Source of the DNA: Actinomycetes bacterium
GTDB taxonomy: Bacteria; Actinomycetota; Actinomycetes; Mycobacteriales; Mycobacteriaceae
Assembly: GCA_023460175.1 (NCBI GenBank)
Contig: JAEWRC010000004.1
Span: 1 to 43,380, forward strand
DNA length: 43,380 bases
Direction: 5' to 3'
Shown: piece by piece, positions 7,682 through 16,251 of the stretch
How positions within the stretch are numbered: the stretch's first letter is position 1
How the letters are laid out: the number at the start of each line of letters is the position of its first letter
Program-made: the position numbers and the translations under genes
The notes under the pieces: generated by a model
Told to the model about the DNA's origin: nothing
The model's database searches: none
Seen by the model: the letters and a program-made list of their open reading frames with translations, nothing else

Positions 7682-8991
7682 AGCCCATGGCCGAACGCAA
7701 TCTCCTGGTTGTCGGCGTCGTTGGCGCCGCGTTGACCGGTGTGGTGCTGCTGGGCACCCTCAACTACGACAAGGTGCCGTTCGTCAGCGGCACGCGGGAC
7801 TACACGGCGTACTTCGAGGACGCCGCGGGGCTGCGTCCGGACTCACCCGTCGAGGTCTCCGGCCTGCGGGTGGGCCAGGTCTCCGACATTGCGCTCGACG
7901 GAACGAGAGTCGTAATCAAGTTCAACGTGGACAAGAAGGTCCAGGTCGGCGACCGCAGCGAGGCGGCGATCAAGACGAAGACCGTGCTGGGGGCCAAGTT
8001 CATCGAGGTCGCTCCGCGCGGCGACGGACAACAGTCTGGTCCGATCCCGTTGGAGCGCACCACATCGCCGTATCAACTCGCCGATGCCCTCGGAGATCTG
8101 TCGGTGACCATCAGCGGTCTCGACACCGAAGAACTATCGGCATCACTGTCCACCCTTGCTGAAACCTTCTCGGACACCCCACCCGAGTTGCGCGTCGCGG
8201 TGCAGGGCGTTTCACGCTTCGCCGACACGCTGGCCCGACGGGACGAGCATCTGCGATCGCTGCTGTCCAACGCGAACCAGGTTTCCGGTGTGTTGTCCGA
8301 GCGCAGCGATCAGATTGTCGCGCTGATAGGCAACACCAACTCGCTGCTCGCACAATTGCGCGCCGAGGCCGGCGCGCTGGATCACATATCCGGCAACATC
8401 TCCGCCATCAGCGCACAACTGCGTGGCTTCATCGACGACAACCGGACCACCTTCAAGCCCGCGTTGGACAAGCTCAACGGGGTGCTCACGATCATCGACA
8501 ACCGCAAGGAGAAGCTTCAGGAGGCGGTCAAGGGCCTCAACGCCTACGGGATGTCACTGGGGGAGTCCGTCTCGTCCGGTCCCTTCTTCAAGGGGTATTT
8601 CGTGAATCTCCCGATGGGGCAATTCGTTCAGCCGTTCATCGAGGCTGCGTTCTCCGATCTGGGGCTGGATCCGAATGTGCTCATGCCGTCCCAACTCACC
8701 GATCCGCAAACAGGCCAGCCCGGCACTCCCGCGCTGCCGTCGCCGTATCCGCGAACCGGGCAGGGGGGCGAGCCTCGGCTCACGCTGCCCGACGCGATCA
8801 CCGGCAATCCGGGTGATCCGCGCTATCCCCATCGAGAACCGCCATCGGCACCCGCTCCGGGCGGTCCGCCGCCTGGTCCGCCGCTCGCGCCGGATGGCCT
8901 GCAGCCCCCACCGACGCATCGGCCCACTCTGGTTCCCGCTCCCGGGGAACCGGCTGCACCGAATGAGCAGCTCCCGACAGGACAACCGTGA
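7678..8991 (+). CDS. mceC: MceC, MCE-family protein
   Basis: 437 aa from ATG 7678, which overlaps the mceB stop as ATGA. Alternatives are GTG 7666 and ATG 7687, so the first few residues are uncertain. Transmembrane helix about residues 8-27, MCE domain (FEDAAGLRPDSPVEVSGLRV; KTVLGAKFIEV), long helices with repeated polar heptads, and a Pro-rich tail from about residue 344 (APGGPPPGPPLAP). Subunit of the same importer as its neighbours. Confidence 0.92.
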   Translation: MKPMAERNLLVVGVVGAALTGVVLLGTLNYDKVPFVSGTRDYTAYFEDAAGLRPDSPVEVSGLRVGQVSDIALDGTRVVIKFNVDKKVQVGDRSEAAIKTKTVLGAKFIEVAPRGDGQQSGPIPLERTTSPYQLADALGDLSVTISGLDTEELSASLSTLAETFSDTPPELRVAVQGVSRFADTLARRDEHLRSLLSNANQVSGVLSERSDQIVALIGNTNSLLAQLRAEAGALDHISGNISAISAQLRGFIDDNRTTFKPALDKLNGVLTIIDNRKEKLQEAVKGLNAYGMSLGESVSSGPFFKGYFVNLPMGQFVQPFIEAAFSDLGLDPNVLMPSQLTDPQTGQPGTPALPSPYPRTGQGGEPRLTLPDAITGNPGDPRYPHREPPSAPAPGGPPPGPPLAPDGLQPPPTHRPTLVPAPGEPAAPNEQLPTGQP

Positions 8992-10322
8992 TGACCAAAC
9001 GTAAGTGGACCGTCGGTGTAGCGGCAGCGCTGGTGTTGATTCTGATCGGGGGCGCCGTCACGGCGGCCCGGATGACCGACATGGCCAACCGCACCCGCAT
9101 CATCGCGTACTTCGCCAACAGCACGGGCCTCTACCCCGGCGACGACGTTCGCATCCTCGGTGTGCGGGTGGGCGGTATCGACACCATCGAAGCGCAGCCG
9201 CAAGAAGTGAAGGTCACCTTCTGGGTGGACGACGAGTACAACGTGCCTGCCGATGCCAAGGCCGTGCTCCTGTCGCCTTCGCTGGTCTCGGCGCGGGCCA
9301 TCCAGCTGGTTCCGGCCTACACCGAGGGGCCGACAATGCAGGACCAGGCGGTGATCCCGATCCAGCGGACGGCCGTACCGGTCGAGTGGGACGACCTTCG
9401 TGACCAGCTGTCAAAACTCGTCGAGACACTGCAACCCACCGAGGAGGGCGGCGTCAGCACGCTGGGGTCATTCGTCAACACGGCCGCGGACAATCTTCGC
9501 GGCGAAGGCGCCAACATCCACGACACGCTGGTGAAGCTCTCCAAGGCCTTCTCGGCGTTGGGCGATCACAGTGGCGACATGTTCGGCGCGATCGAGAACA
9601 TCTCACTTGTGGTTTCAGCCCTGCAGGACAGCACCGACCTGATGCGTCATCTCAACCAGAATCTCGCTGGAACAACAGCTTTGCTCACCAACCGGCCCAA
9701 TGAGGTGGGCCAGGCCGTCGCTGACATCAACGATGTGGCCAAGGAGGTGAGTGGCTTCGTCGCCGAGAATCGTGAACCGGTCGGCATCACCGCGGACCGG
9801 CTGGCTTCGATCAGCGGTGCCCTGAACGAGAGCCTCGGAGATCTTGAGCAGACGCTGCACGTCGCTCCGTCGCAGCTGTCGAACTTCGTGAACATCTATC
9901 CGCCGGCCGTCGGCGGGTTCGCCGGTGCGCTCAGTTTCAACAGTTTCGCCAATCCGATCCAGTTCCTGTGTGGGGCCATTGAGGCGGTATCGCGCCTCAA
10001 CTCTGAGCAGGCCGCCAAGCTCTGTGTGCAGTATCTGGCTCCGATCGTGAAGAACCGTCAGCTCAACTTCCCGCCGCTGGGAGGCAATCCCATTGTGGGC
10101 GCTTACGCGCGGCCGAACGAGATTACCTACAGCGAGGACTGGCTGCGACCGGACTACATTCCGCCCCCGGATTCACCATCGCCCCAGCAGGTGCAGGCAC
10201 CCGAGTCCGGCTCAGGCCTCGGCGGGCCGCTGCCGGTAGACCCCCCGCTGGGCGCTGAAATGGCGGAGAGCGGTGCGTCCACTCTGCACGACATGATGGT
10301 GCCTCCCGGGGCGGGTTCATGA
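8991..10322 (+). CDS. mceD: MceD, MCE-family protein
   Basis: 443 aa. GTG 8988 and ATG 8991 are adjacent in frame; ATG is preferred because GACAGGA (8976-8982) is then 8 nt away. It overlaps the mceC stop by one base. N-terminal transmembrane helix (VGVAAALVLILIGGAVTAA, about 7-25), MCE domain with NSTGLYPGDDVRILGVRVG, helical region with NFVNIYPPAVGGFAGAL near the C-terminal third, and a short Pro-rich tail. Two cysteines (FLCGAIE and KLCVQYL) match the usual MceD pattern. It overlaps mceE by 4 bp. Confidence 0.92.
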   Translation: MTKRKWTVGVAAALVLILIGGAVTAARMTDMANRTRIIAYFANSTGLYPGDDVRILGVRVGGIDTIEAQPQEVKVTFWVDDEYNVPADAKAVLLSPSLVSARAIQLVPAYTEGPTMQDQAVIPIQRTAVPVEWDDLRDQLSKLVETLQPTEEGGVSTLGSFVNTAADNLRGEGANIHDTLVKLSKAFSALGDHSGDMFGAIENISLVVSALQDSTDLMRHLNQNLAGTTALLTNRPNEVGQAVADINDVAKEVSGFVAENREPVGITADRLASISGALNESLGDLEQTLHVAPSQLSNFVNIYPPAVGGFAGALSFNSFANPIQFLCGAIEAVSRLNSEQAAKLCVQYLAPIVKNRQLNFPPLGGNPIVGAYARPNEITYSEDWLRPDYIPPPDSPSPQQVQAPESGSGLGGPLPVDPPLGAEMAESGASTLHDMMVPPGAGS

Positions 10323-11452
10323 TGACGAGCAGACTCGCTGTCGGCGCCGGATCCGTGCTCACGGTCGCGGTGCTTGTCGCAGGATGTGGGTGGAAAGGTG
10401 CGAACTCCGTACCGCTTCCGGGCACCAGCGGTGGTGGCCCGGGGTCGTACACGATCCAGGCACAGATGCCCGATGTCGGTAACATCCAGCAGAACTCACG
10501 TGTGCAGGTCGGCGACGTCAACGTCGGCACGGTGACGAAGATCGAGCGCCAGGGGTGGCATGCGCTGCTCACGATGACGGTGGACGGGGACGTGGAGCTC
10601 CCCGCCAACGCGACGGCCACGATCGGGCAGACCAGCCTGCTTGGTTCGCTCCACGTTGAGTTGCTGCCCCCAAAGGACGATCAACCCCAAGGCAGGCTCG
10701 GTGAGGGATCGCTCATTCCGCTGTCGTCCGGCCGGGCGTATCCGAGCACTGAACAGACGTTGGCCAGCCTGTCGATGCTTCTCAACGGAGGTGGTATCGG
10801 TCAGATCCAGGACATCACAAGGTCTTTGAGTACCGCCTTCGCCGGGCGTGAGCAGGAGATTCGGAGTCTGATCGAACAACTCGACATCTTCATCGCCAAC
10901 CTCGACGATCAAACAGCGGACATCATCGCCGCGACGGACAGCCTGAACAATCTGGCGGGGCAGGTCGCCGAGCAGAAGCCGACCGTGGACAAGGCACTCA
11001 AGACAATCCCGCAGGCATTGGCCGTGCTTTCCGATCAGCGTCAGAACCTCGTCGGGGCCCTGGATAGCGTCGGCAAGCTGAGTGCCCTCACGGCGGACAC
11101 CGTCACCCAGACCAAGGAGAACCTGGTCAAGGAGTTCAACGACCTCGGACCCGTGTTGGAGTCCCTGGCCAACGCCGGGCCGGCGATGGTGCGCTCGCTG
11201 AGCTTCCTGTCCACCTTCCCGTTCGTCAAGGAGAACCTCGGCAATTTCTTCCGGGGTGATTACGCCAACTCCACCAACATATTCGACCTGACACTCAGCC
11301 GTATCGACGCGGGTTTCTTCACCGGCACCAGGTGGGAAGGACATCTGACGGAGCTGGAGATGCAGTGGGGCCGCACCTTTGGACAGATGCCCAGCCCGTA
11401 CACGGGGGGCAATCCCCTCGTCGTGCCCTACCAGATGGATCAGGGGCGCTGA
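10319..11452 (+). CDS. mceE: MceE, MCE-family lipoprotein (LprK/LprN type)
   Basis: 377 aa. The start codon overlaps the mceD stop (ATGA). A lipoprotein signal peptide is plain: LTVAVLVAGCGW with lipobox LVAGC, cysteine at about residue 23, so the mature protein should be lipid-anchored, as MceE proteins are. The MCE domain follows (QMPDVGNIQQNSRVQVGDVN; QTSLLGSLHVELLPP), then the helical conduit region with TLASLSMLLNGGGIGQIQDI and FLSTFPFVKENLGNFFRGDY. No Pro-rich tail. One base separates it from mceF. Confidence 0.93.
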   Translation: MMTSRLAVGAGSVLTVAVLVAGCGWKGANSVPLPGTSGGGPGSYTIQAQMPDVGNIQQNSRVQVGDVNVGTVTKIERQGWHALLTMTVDGDVELPANATATIGQTSLLGSLHVELLPPKDDQPQGRLGEGSLIPLSSGRAYPSTEQTLASLSMLLNGGGIGQIQDITRSLSTAFAGREQEIRSLIEQLDIFIANLDDQTADIIAATDSLNNLAGQVAEQKPTVDKALKTIPQALAVLSDQRQNLVGALDSVGKLSALTADTVTQTKENLVKEFNDLGPVLESLANAGPAMVRSLSFLSTFPFVKENLGNFFRGDYANSTNIFDLTLSRIDAGFFTGTRWEGHLTELEMQWGRTFGQMPSPYTGGNPLVVPYQMDQGR

Positions 11453-11453
11453 C

Positions 11454-12941
11454 ATGAGAGTGCCTCGACGGGTGAAGATCCAGTTGGTGATATTCACGCT
11501 GGTTTCGCTGGTGGCCGGACTGGTGATGGCGGTCGGCTACATGGGGCTGCCCAGCCTGCTGTTCGGCGTCGGCCGATACAACGTGTCGATGCAGCTGCCC
11601 ACGACCGGGGGGCTGTACAAGACCGGTAACGTCACCTACCGCGGGCAGCAGGTCGGCCGGGTGACCGATGTGCGCATGACCGATACCGGTATCGAAGCCG
11701 TGCTCTCGTTGGCCTCGAATGTGCGGATCCCGGCAGACTTGGACGCAGAAGTACACAGCCGCACCGCAATTGGCGAGCAGTACGTCGACCTCATCCCGCG
11801 CGCGGGTTCCGGTGAGGCGCCCCTGGCGGACGGCGACGTCATCCCGCTGGATCGCACCTCGGTGCCACCTGACATCAGTACGTTGCTGGACCAGACCAAC
11901 CGTGGGTTGGAGGCGATACCGCGGGAGAACCTCAAGACCGTGATCGACGAGGGTGCCGCCGCCGTCGGTGGCCTGGGACCGGATCTTGCTCGACTGGTGA
12001 AGGGGTCCACGACGTTGGCCATCGACGCCAAAGCCAACCTGCATGCCCTGACGAACCTGATCGATCAATCGGGACCTGTTCTGGAAAGTCAAAGCGCCAC
12101 AGCGGATTCCATAGCGGCCTGGGCCGCACACCTTGCCGACCTCAGCGGCCAGGTCAAAGCGCAGGACGCCGCCGTTCGAGGCGTGCTCAACGATGGTTCG
12201 ACGGCCGCGGCAGAGGCCAAACAGCTCTTCGACCGGCTGCAGCCGTCACTGCCGATCATGCTGGCCAACCTCACGGGGGTGGCCGACGTCGCGCTGACCT
12301 ACCATGCCGGGCTGGAACAGGTCCTGGTGCTCTTGCCGCAGGCGGTGGCGATCCTGGCCAGTTCCATGGTCCCTGACCTGGGCCTCAAGACGGCGTACAA
12401 GGGGCCGTTCGTGACGTTCGACTTGAACCTCAATGTCCCACCCCCGTGCCTGACCGGGTACCTGCCGGCCACCCAGCAGCGAGCCGCGGCCCATGAGGAC
12501 TATCCCGATCGGCCGGCCGGTGACCTGTATTGCCGGGTGCCGCAGGATTCGCCGTTCAACGTTCGCGGGGCACGGAATCTGCCCTGCGCCACCAAGCCCG
12601 GCAAACGGGCCCCGACCGCCGAGATGTGCAAGAGCGACGAAGAATATGTGCCGCTCAATGACGGCTATAACTGGAAAGGGGATCCGAACGCGACGTTGTC
12701 GGGCCAGGGGATACCGCAGACTCGTCCGGAAACGCCGACCGGTGCGGAGCCGGAGAGCCCGCCGGGGCCCGGACCTGTGGCGGATGGCTCAGGAGTTTCG
12801 TCGCCAGCGATAGCATTCGCCGAGTATGACCCCGAAACCGGCGCTTACGTCGGACCGGACGGCCGCCTCTACACGCAGGCGAACCTGGCTCAGGATCGCA
12901 GAGGCCAGACGTGGGAGTCGATGCTGGTGCCTCCTGGGTGA
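11454..12941 (+). CDS. mceF: MceF, MCE-family protein
   Basis: 495 aa, last gene of the operon, starting at ATG 11454 one base after mceE. Transmembrane helix about residues 9-31, MCE domain (LPTTGGLYKTGNVTYRGQQV; AIGEQYVDLIPR), helical region, and a C-terminal domain with several cysteines (PPCLTGY, DLYCRVP, NLPCATK, EMCKSDE) followed by a Pro-rich stretch and a conserved end containing YDPETGAYVGPDGRLYTQ. This cysteine-rich C-terminal module is usual for MceF. The gene ends convergently with a tetR-type gene 31 bp away. No strong terminator is visible in that short gap. Confidence 0.93.
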   Translation: MRVPRRVKIQLVIFTLVSLVAGLVMAVGYMGLPSLLFGVGRYNVSMQLPTTGGLYKTGNVTYRGQQVGRVTDVRMTDTGIEAVLSLASNVRIPADLDAEVHSRTAIGEQYVDLIPRAGSGEAPLADGDVIPLDRTSVPPDISTLLDQTNRGLEAIPRENLKTVIDEGAAAVGGLGPDLARLVKGSTTLAIDAKANLHALTNLIDQSGPVLESQSATADSIAAWAAHLADLSGQVKAQDAAVRGVLNDGSTAAAEAKQLFDRLQPSLPIMLANLTGVADVALTYHAGLEQVLVLLPQAVAILASSMVPDLGLKTAYKGPFVTFDLNLNVPPPCLTGYLPATQQRAAAHEDYPDRPAGDLYCRVPQDSPFNVRGARNLPCATKPGKRAPTAEMCKSDEEYVPLNDGYNWKGDPNATLSGQGIPQTRPETPTGAEPESPPGPGPVADGSGVSSPAIAFAEYDPETGAYVGPDGRLYTQANLAQDRRGQTWESMLVPPG

Positions 12942-12972
12942 TCGGTCAGGGCCCGGCCCGTCGAACACCAGA

Positions 12973-13608
12973 TCAGCTGGCCGGAGTCGTGATTCCGGTG
13001 AGGAGTAGCTCCAGGGCGCCCGCGAAGTCCTCGGCCGCCGTCGAGTGCTGACTGACCTTGCTCAGCGCGGCGACGCGTTCATGGTCGGCTCCGGCCAAAC
13101 CGCCGATGCGCCCGGCGGCCTCGCGCTGTTGGCGATCGCGGTCGGCCCCGGCCAGTGGGCCTGCCAGCTCGATCTGCGCGCTACCCATCACCAGACTCAA
13201 CACCGCCCGAAAAGCGGTCAGCAGATCCTTGTCGGCCAGGCCGCCTCGGCTCAGCGCCTCGATGAGGTATTCGGCGGCAGGGTAACTCGACGCTGACACG
13301 GTGCGGCGGGCGAGCACCAAAGGGACCGCGTTGGGATGATTGCGGATCGCCTGCCACATGGCGGTCGCAATCGTCCGTACGTCGTTGATCCAGTCGCCGC
13401 TGGCCTGGGGAACCTCGACGCGGGCGATGACCGCCTCGGCGACGAGATCCTCGAGTTCGGCACGGCTGCGCGTGTAGTTGTACAGCGTCATCGGCCCGGT
13501 GCCGAGAGTTGCGGCCAGCGATCGCATGGTCAGGCCCCGAACTCCGTCGGCATCGACGATGCGCAGGGCGGCGGCCTGCACCTCTGCCAGGGTGAATCGC
13601 GCTCGCAT
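12973..13608 (-). CDS. TetR-family transcriptional regulator
   Basis: 211 aa from ATG 13608, chosen for the GGAGG just upstream; a frame extension to 13632 would run into the inverted-repeat operator. Helix-turn-helix at about residues 14-60, with the recognition part GLTMRSLAATLGTGPMTLYN and the following YTRSRAELEDLV typical of TetR proteins. The C-terminal ligand domain is Ala/Leu-rich and not informative. It is divergent from an alpha/beta hydrolase and an MDMPI-type enzyme, with palindromes between them, so it most likely represses those two genes and itself. The inducer is unknown. Confidence 0.85.
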   Translation of the reverse strand: MRARFTLAEVQAAALRIVDADGVRGLTMRSLAATLGTGPMTLYNYTRSRAELEDLVAEAVIARVEVPQASGDWINDVRTIATAMWQAIRNHPNAVPLVLARRTVSASSYPAAEYLIEALSRGGLADKDLLTAFRAVLSLVMGSAQIELAGPLAGADRDRQQREAAGRIGGLAGADHERVAALSKVSQHSTAAEDFAGALELLLTGITTPAS

Positions 13609-13631
13609 CCCACCTCCGCTTGACGCGTACA

Positions 13632-13665
13632 ACGTACGTAATGTACAACACGTACATCGTACGTA
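13632..13665. promoter_or_regulatory. palindromic operator between tetR and hydrolase genes
   Basis: Core inverted repeat ATGTAC (13641-13646), AACAC, GTACAT (13652-13657), flanked by the self-complementary ACGTACGT on the left (13632-13639) and TACGTA on the right (13660-13665). The nested symmetry lies wholly inside the 71-bp divergent promoter, the usual place for a TetR autorepression site. Binding by the adjacent regulator is inferred. Confidence 0.65.
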
Positions 13666-13679
13666 TGAACGGAGGCGGC

Positions 13680-14579
13680 ATGCCGCTCAACACAACCAGC
13701 ACCGGATTCGACTCCCAGGGCACCCGCTGCGCCGCATGGCTCACGCTGCCCAGCGGGACCGGCCGGCATCCGGTGGTCGTACTCGCTCACGGGTTCGGTG
13801 CCAACCACACGATGTCGCTTGGCCAGTACGAGCAGCACTTCGCCGGTGCGGGTATCGCGACATTGGCGTTCGACTATCGCCATACCGGCGACTCCGGAGG
13901 TCTACCGCGGCAACGACTCAGCCTGCGTCGACACCGCCAGGACATCTGTGCGGCGATCGAGTTCGCGGGCAGCCTTCCCGAGTTGGACGCCACCCGAATC
14001 GCGCTGTGGGGCACCAGCCTCGGCGCCATGCACGTTCTGAAGGTCGCCGCTGGGCGCGATGATCTGGCCGCCGTGGTGGTGCAGTGCCCCATCGTCGACG
14101 GCCTCGCGACGGTGCGCCGGATCGGGTTCGGGGCGGCCCTGCGGATCGGGCCGGCAATGCTCGCCGATATCGTTCGACGGCTATTCGGCGCCACGCCGCG
14201 CTATGTGCCGATCGTCGGCCCACCGGGCAGCGTGGCTGCAGTGACGGTGGCGGGCGCACAGGAAGGCTGGAACGGTGTCGTATCGCCGGGGGGTTCCTTC
14301 GACAACCGGGTCGGCGCCTCGGACGTGCTGGGGATCGCGGTCACCAGCGCGCTGCGCTCGGCCCGCGACATCTCGGCGCCGTCGCTGGTCTGCGTATCGC
14401 AGCGGGAGACGTTGATGGACCCGCGCCACGCCGTCACCGTCGCACAGCGCGCCCCACGCGGGCAGGCCCTGCGCTACGACAGCGACCATTTCGAGCTCTA
14501 CCACCCACCGCTGCTCGACACGCTTCTCGCTGACCAGACGGACTTTCTGCGAAGGAGCTTCGATGCAGTCGACTCGTGA
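13680..14579 (+). CDS. alpha/beta hydrolase (dienelactone hydrolase/peptidase-like)
   Basis: 299 aa. ATG 13680 follows GGAGG closely; in-frame ATGs at 13665 and earlier lie in the operator. Alpha/beta-hydrolase fold features: oxyanion region VVVLAHGFGAN (about 28-38), strand-helix IATLAFDYRHTGDSGG, nucleophile elbow LWGTSLGAMH (Ser at about residue 116), a late Asp in the SLVCVSQRETLMDPRH region and the catalytic His probably in YDSDHFELYHPP near the C-terminus. Such proteins are often annotated X-Pro dipeptidyl-peptidase or dienelactone hydrolase; substrate cannot be predicted. It is transcribed with the next gene (17-bp overlap) and is probably controlled by the divergent TetR. Confidence 0.82.
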   Translation: MPLNTTSTGFDSQGTRCAAWLTLPSGTGRHPVVVLAHGFGANHTMSLGQYEQHFAGAGIATLAFDYRHTGDSGGLPRQRLSLRRHRQDICAAIEFAGSLPELDATRIALWGTSLGAMHVLKVAAGRDDLAAVVVQCPIVDGLATVRRIGFGAALRIGPAMLADIVRRLFGATPRYVPIVGPPGSVAAVTVAGAQEGWNGVVSPGGSFDNRVGASDVLGIAVTSALRSARDISAPSLVCVSQRETLMDPRHAVTVAQRAPRGQALRYDSDHFELYHPPLLDTLLADQTDFLRRSFDAVDS

Positions 14580-15204
14580 GTTGCTCTACGACAACGACAT
14601 GCGGTTTCTCGCGGCGGCCCGGGAGTGGCCGGACACGGCCTGGGCGCAGCCGAGCCTGTGCGCGCGGTGGACCAACCACGACGTGCTGGCCCACCTGGCT
14701 CTGGGCTACCGCGCGTCCACGGTGCGGATGGCCGTAGAGATAGCACGACACGGCGGATCGTTCGACCGGGCCAACGCGGTGCTGGCACGGCGGCTGGCGC
14801 GGCACCGGTCACCGGTGGAGTTGACCGGAGACTTCGCCGCCGGGATGTCGGCCCCGCGTGGCCTGGGGCGGGTCTTCCCGCGACGGCTGCTGTTGGGCGA
14901 TCACGTGATTCACGAGTTGGACATCCGGTTCGGGATCGGACTCGAGTCCACCGTCGGATTGCCGCAACTGGCCGCGGTCCTCGACACACAGGTACACGTG
15001 CCGAACCCGTTCATTCCCTCACGTACCTGGGCCCGCGGTCTGTCGCTGCGGACCGTCGACCTCAGCTGGAGCCACGGCGACGGACCGTCTGTCACCGGAA
15101 CAGCAGCACATCTGGCCTCGGTACTCGCGGGCCGCCCCTGGGCGCTGCGGCACCTCACCGGCGACGGAGTCGAACTGCTGCGAGGCCGGATAGGCGGCCC
15201 ATAG
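14563..15204 (+). CDS. maleylpyruvate isomerase-like mycothiol-dependent enzyme (MDMPI/DinB fold)
   Basis: 213 aa; AAGGAG lies just before ATG 14563, inside the end of the hydrolase gene. The N-terminal helix bundle shows the family hallmarks: CARWTNHDVLAHLALGYRA (about 33-51) and the later LLLGDHVIHELDIRFG (about 109-124), whose His and Glu residues match the metal-ligand positions of mycothiol-dependent maleylpyruvate isomerase. A smaller C-terminal domain (TVDLSWSHGDGPSVTGTA) is the SCP2-like half. The family transfers or uses mycothiol in thiol chemistry and detoxification; this member's substrate is unknown. Coupled with the hydrolase under the TetR operator, it could be a stress- or xenobiotic-response pair. 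Confidence 0.78.
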   Translation: MQSTRELLYDNDMRFLAAAREWPDTAWAQPSLCARWTNHDVLAHLALGYRASTVRMAVEIARHGGSFDRANAVLARRLARHRSPVELTGDFAAGMSAPRGLGRVFPRRLLLGDHVIHELDIRFGIGLESTVGLPQLAAVLDTQVHVPNPFIPSRTWARGLSLRTVDLSWSHGDGPSVTGTAAHLASVLAGRPWALRHLTGDGVELLRGRIGGP

Positions 15205-15219
15205 GGGATCTCGGCGTAA

Positions 15220-15591
15220 TCAGCTGCTGACGGTCAGCGGCAGTGAGACGAAGCCGTGGTTGCTACTCACCGAGATCAGGTAGCGGCCATCGATGGGCAG
15301 CGGTACTTGCATGGGGAAGAAGACGAAGCCCACCTCGCCGCCCAGGCTGGAGTCGGGGACGTCGAGTTGTACGTCCCCCGAGCTGCCGGTCGGATCGGTG
15401 ATCTTGATGTCGATCTTCGGGTTCTGGTCGGAAGGTTCGGGTTGGATCAACACGACCAGGGTCGCGCGCGCTGCGCGTTCCGGTCCCACTTGGCAGGTGC
15501 TGACCACGCCGCCTTCGATGTTGAGCTTGTTGTCCACGACCGATGCGGATTCGGCGAGTAGTGCACCAGTGACTATCACGGGGCTCAACAT
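15220..15591 (-). CDS. conserved protein of unknown function (DUF6941-like)
   Basis: 123 aa from ATG 15591; an upstream in-frame start at 15756 would overlap the divergent gene's 5' end and encodes no sensible sequence. The start region reads MLSPVIVTGALLAESASVVD, then NKLNIEGGVVSTCQVGPE, alternating polar and hydrophobic strands, and a final VSSNHGFVSLPLTVSS: probably an all-beta sandwich without signal peptide or membrane segment. I recognise a resemblance to the DUF6941 family, where proteins begin with a similar 'aedasvvdgkl.i.GG' pattern. Function unknown. Divergent from the membrane-protein gene at 15730. Confidence 0.6.
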   Translation of the reverse strand: MLSPVIVTGALLAESASVVDNKLNIEGGVVSTCQVGPERAARATLVVLIQPEPSDQNPKIDIKITDPTGSSGDVQLDVPDSSLGGEVGFVFFPMQVPLPIDGRYLISVSSNHGFVSLPLTVSS

Positions 15592-15729
15592 ACAGCGGAA
15601 AACCGCGTGAGGGCGAAAGTCTTTGATACTGCGTGTAATTCTGCGTCGATGGCCGGTTGCGTCGCATGAAAATTTGATCGGAGCATGCGCTTGCCCATCT
15701 CTGTGCGTCAGGGTGGTTAGGATCACGGT

Positions 15730-16251
15730 ATGTCGGACCAGGTAGATAGGCCTCACGGGGCATCAGGTACCCACGGTGTCACCAACGCAGGCAGCCGGGG
15801 GTGGTTGGCTCCGACGGCGTTGGTGGTGGCCCTACTCGCGGCGGGAATTTCGATTTGGTCGGCCACCAATTCATCTGATGACGGATCGTCCGGCGCAACT
15901 GAGGCTTTGAGTTCCGAGGATGCCAAGGCGAAGGTGTGCACAGCCTTCGACACAGTGCAACGCGCGGTGATGATGCAGACCAACGCCGACCTGGGGCCGG
16001 AACCGGTGGCGCGCGAAGCGGTCGCAGCCAATGCGCGGCTTGCCACCATGGGTGGCGGGCTCTACCTGTTGCACAGCTTGGATGCGGCGGTGCCGCCGGA
16101 ACTTGGCGACGCCGTTCGCAGTTTCGCGAACGATCTCGTCGAGGTCGGCATGGGGCAGCTTGCAGGATTGCCGAGCACCGATCGGGAGCAGACCAACCGG
16201 ATGACCTACCTGGAAGCGGCGCGTCCGCAGATCACCGAATTGTGCCGATAG
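15730..16251 (+). CDS. membrane-anchored conserved protein of unknown function
   Basis: 173 aa. A polar N-terminus is followed by one transmembrane helix (about 26-44, LAPTALVVALLAAGISIW) and an extracytoplasmic Ala-rich helical domain with two cysteines (KVCTAFDTV and TELCR, the latter at the extreme C-terminus). This layout (single helix, AKxxVCxAF.TV, final LC) is common in mycobacterial hypothetical membrane proteins; the role is unknown. It stands alone between a divergent gene and a 564-bp gap. Confidence 0.68.
   Translation: MSDQVDRPHGASGTHGVTNAGSRGWLAPTALVVALLAAGISIWSATNSSDDGSSGATEALSSEDAKAKVCTAFDTVQRAVMMQTNADLGPEPVAREAVAANARLATMGGGLYLLHSLDAAVPPELGDAVRSFANDLVEVGMGQLAGLPSTDREQTNRMTYLEAARPQITELCR

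Noticed and set aside
3537..12941. Assignment to a numbered operon (mce1-mce8)
   Set aside because: Needs a phylogeny; visible motifs are shared by all classes.
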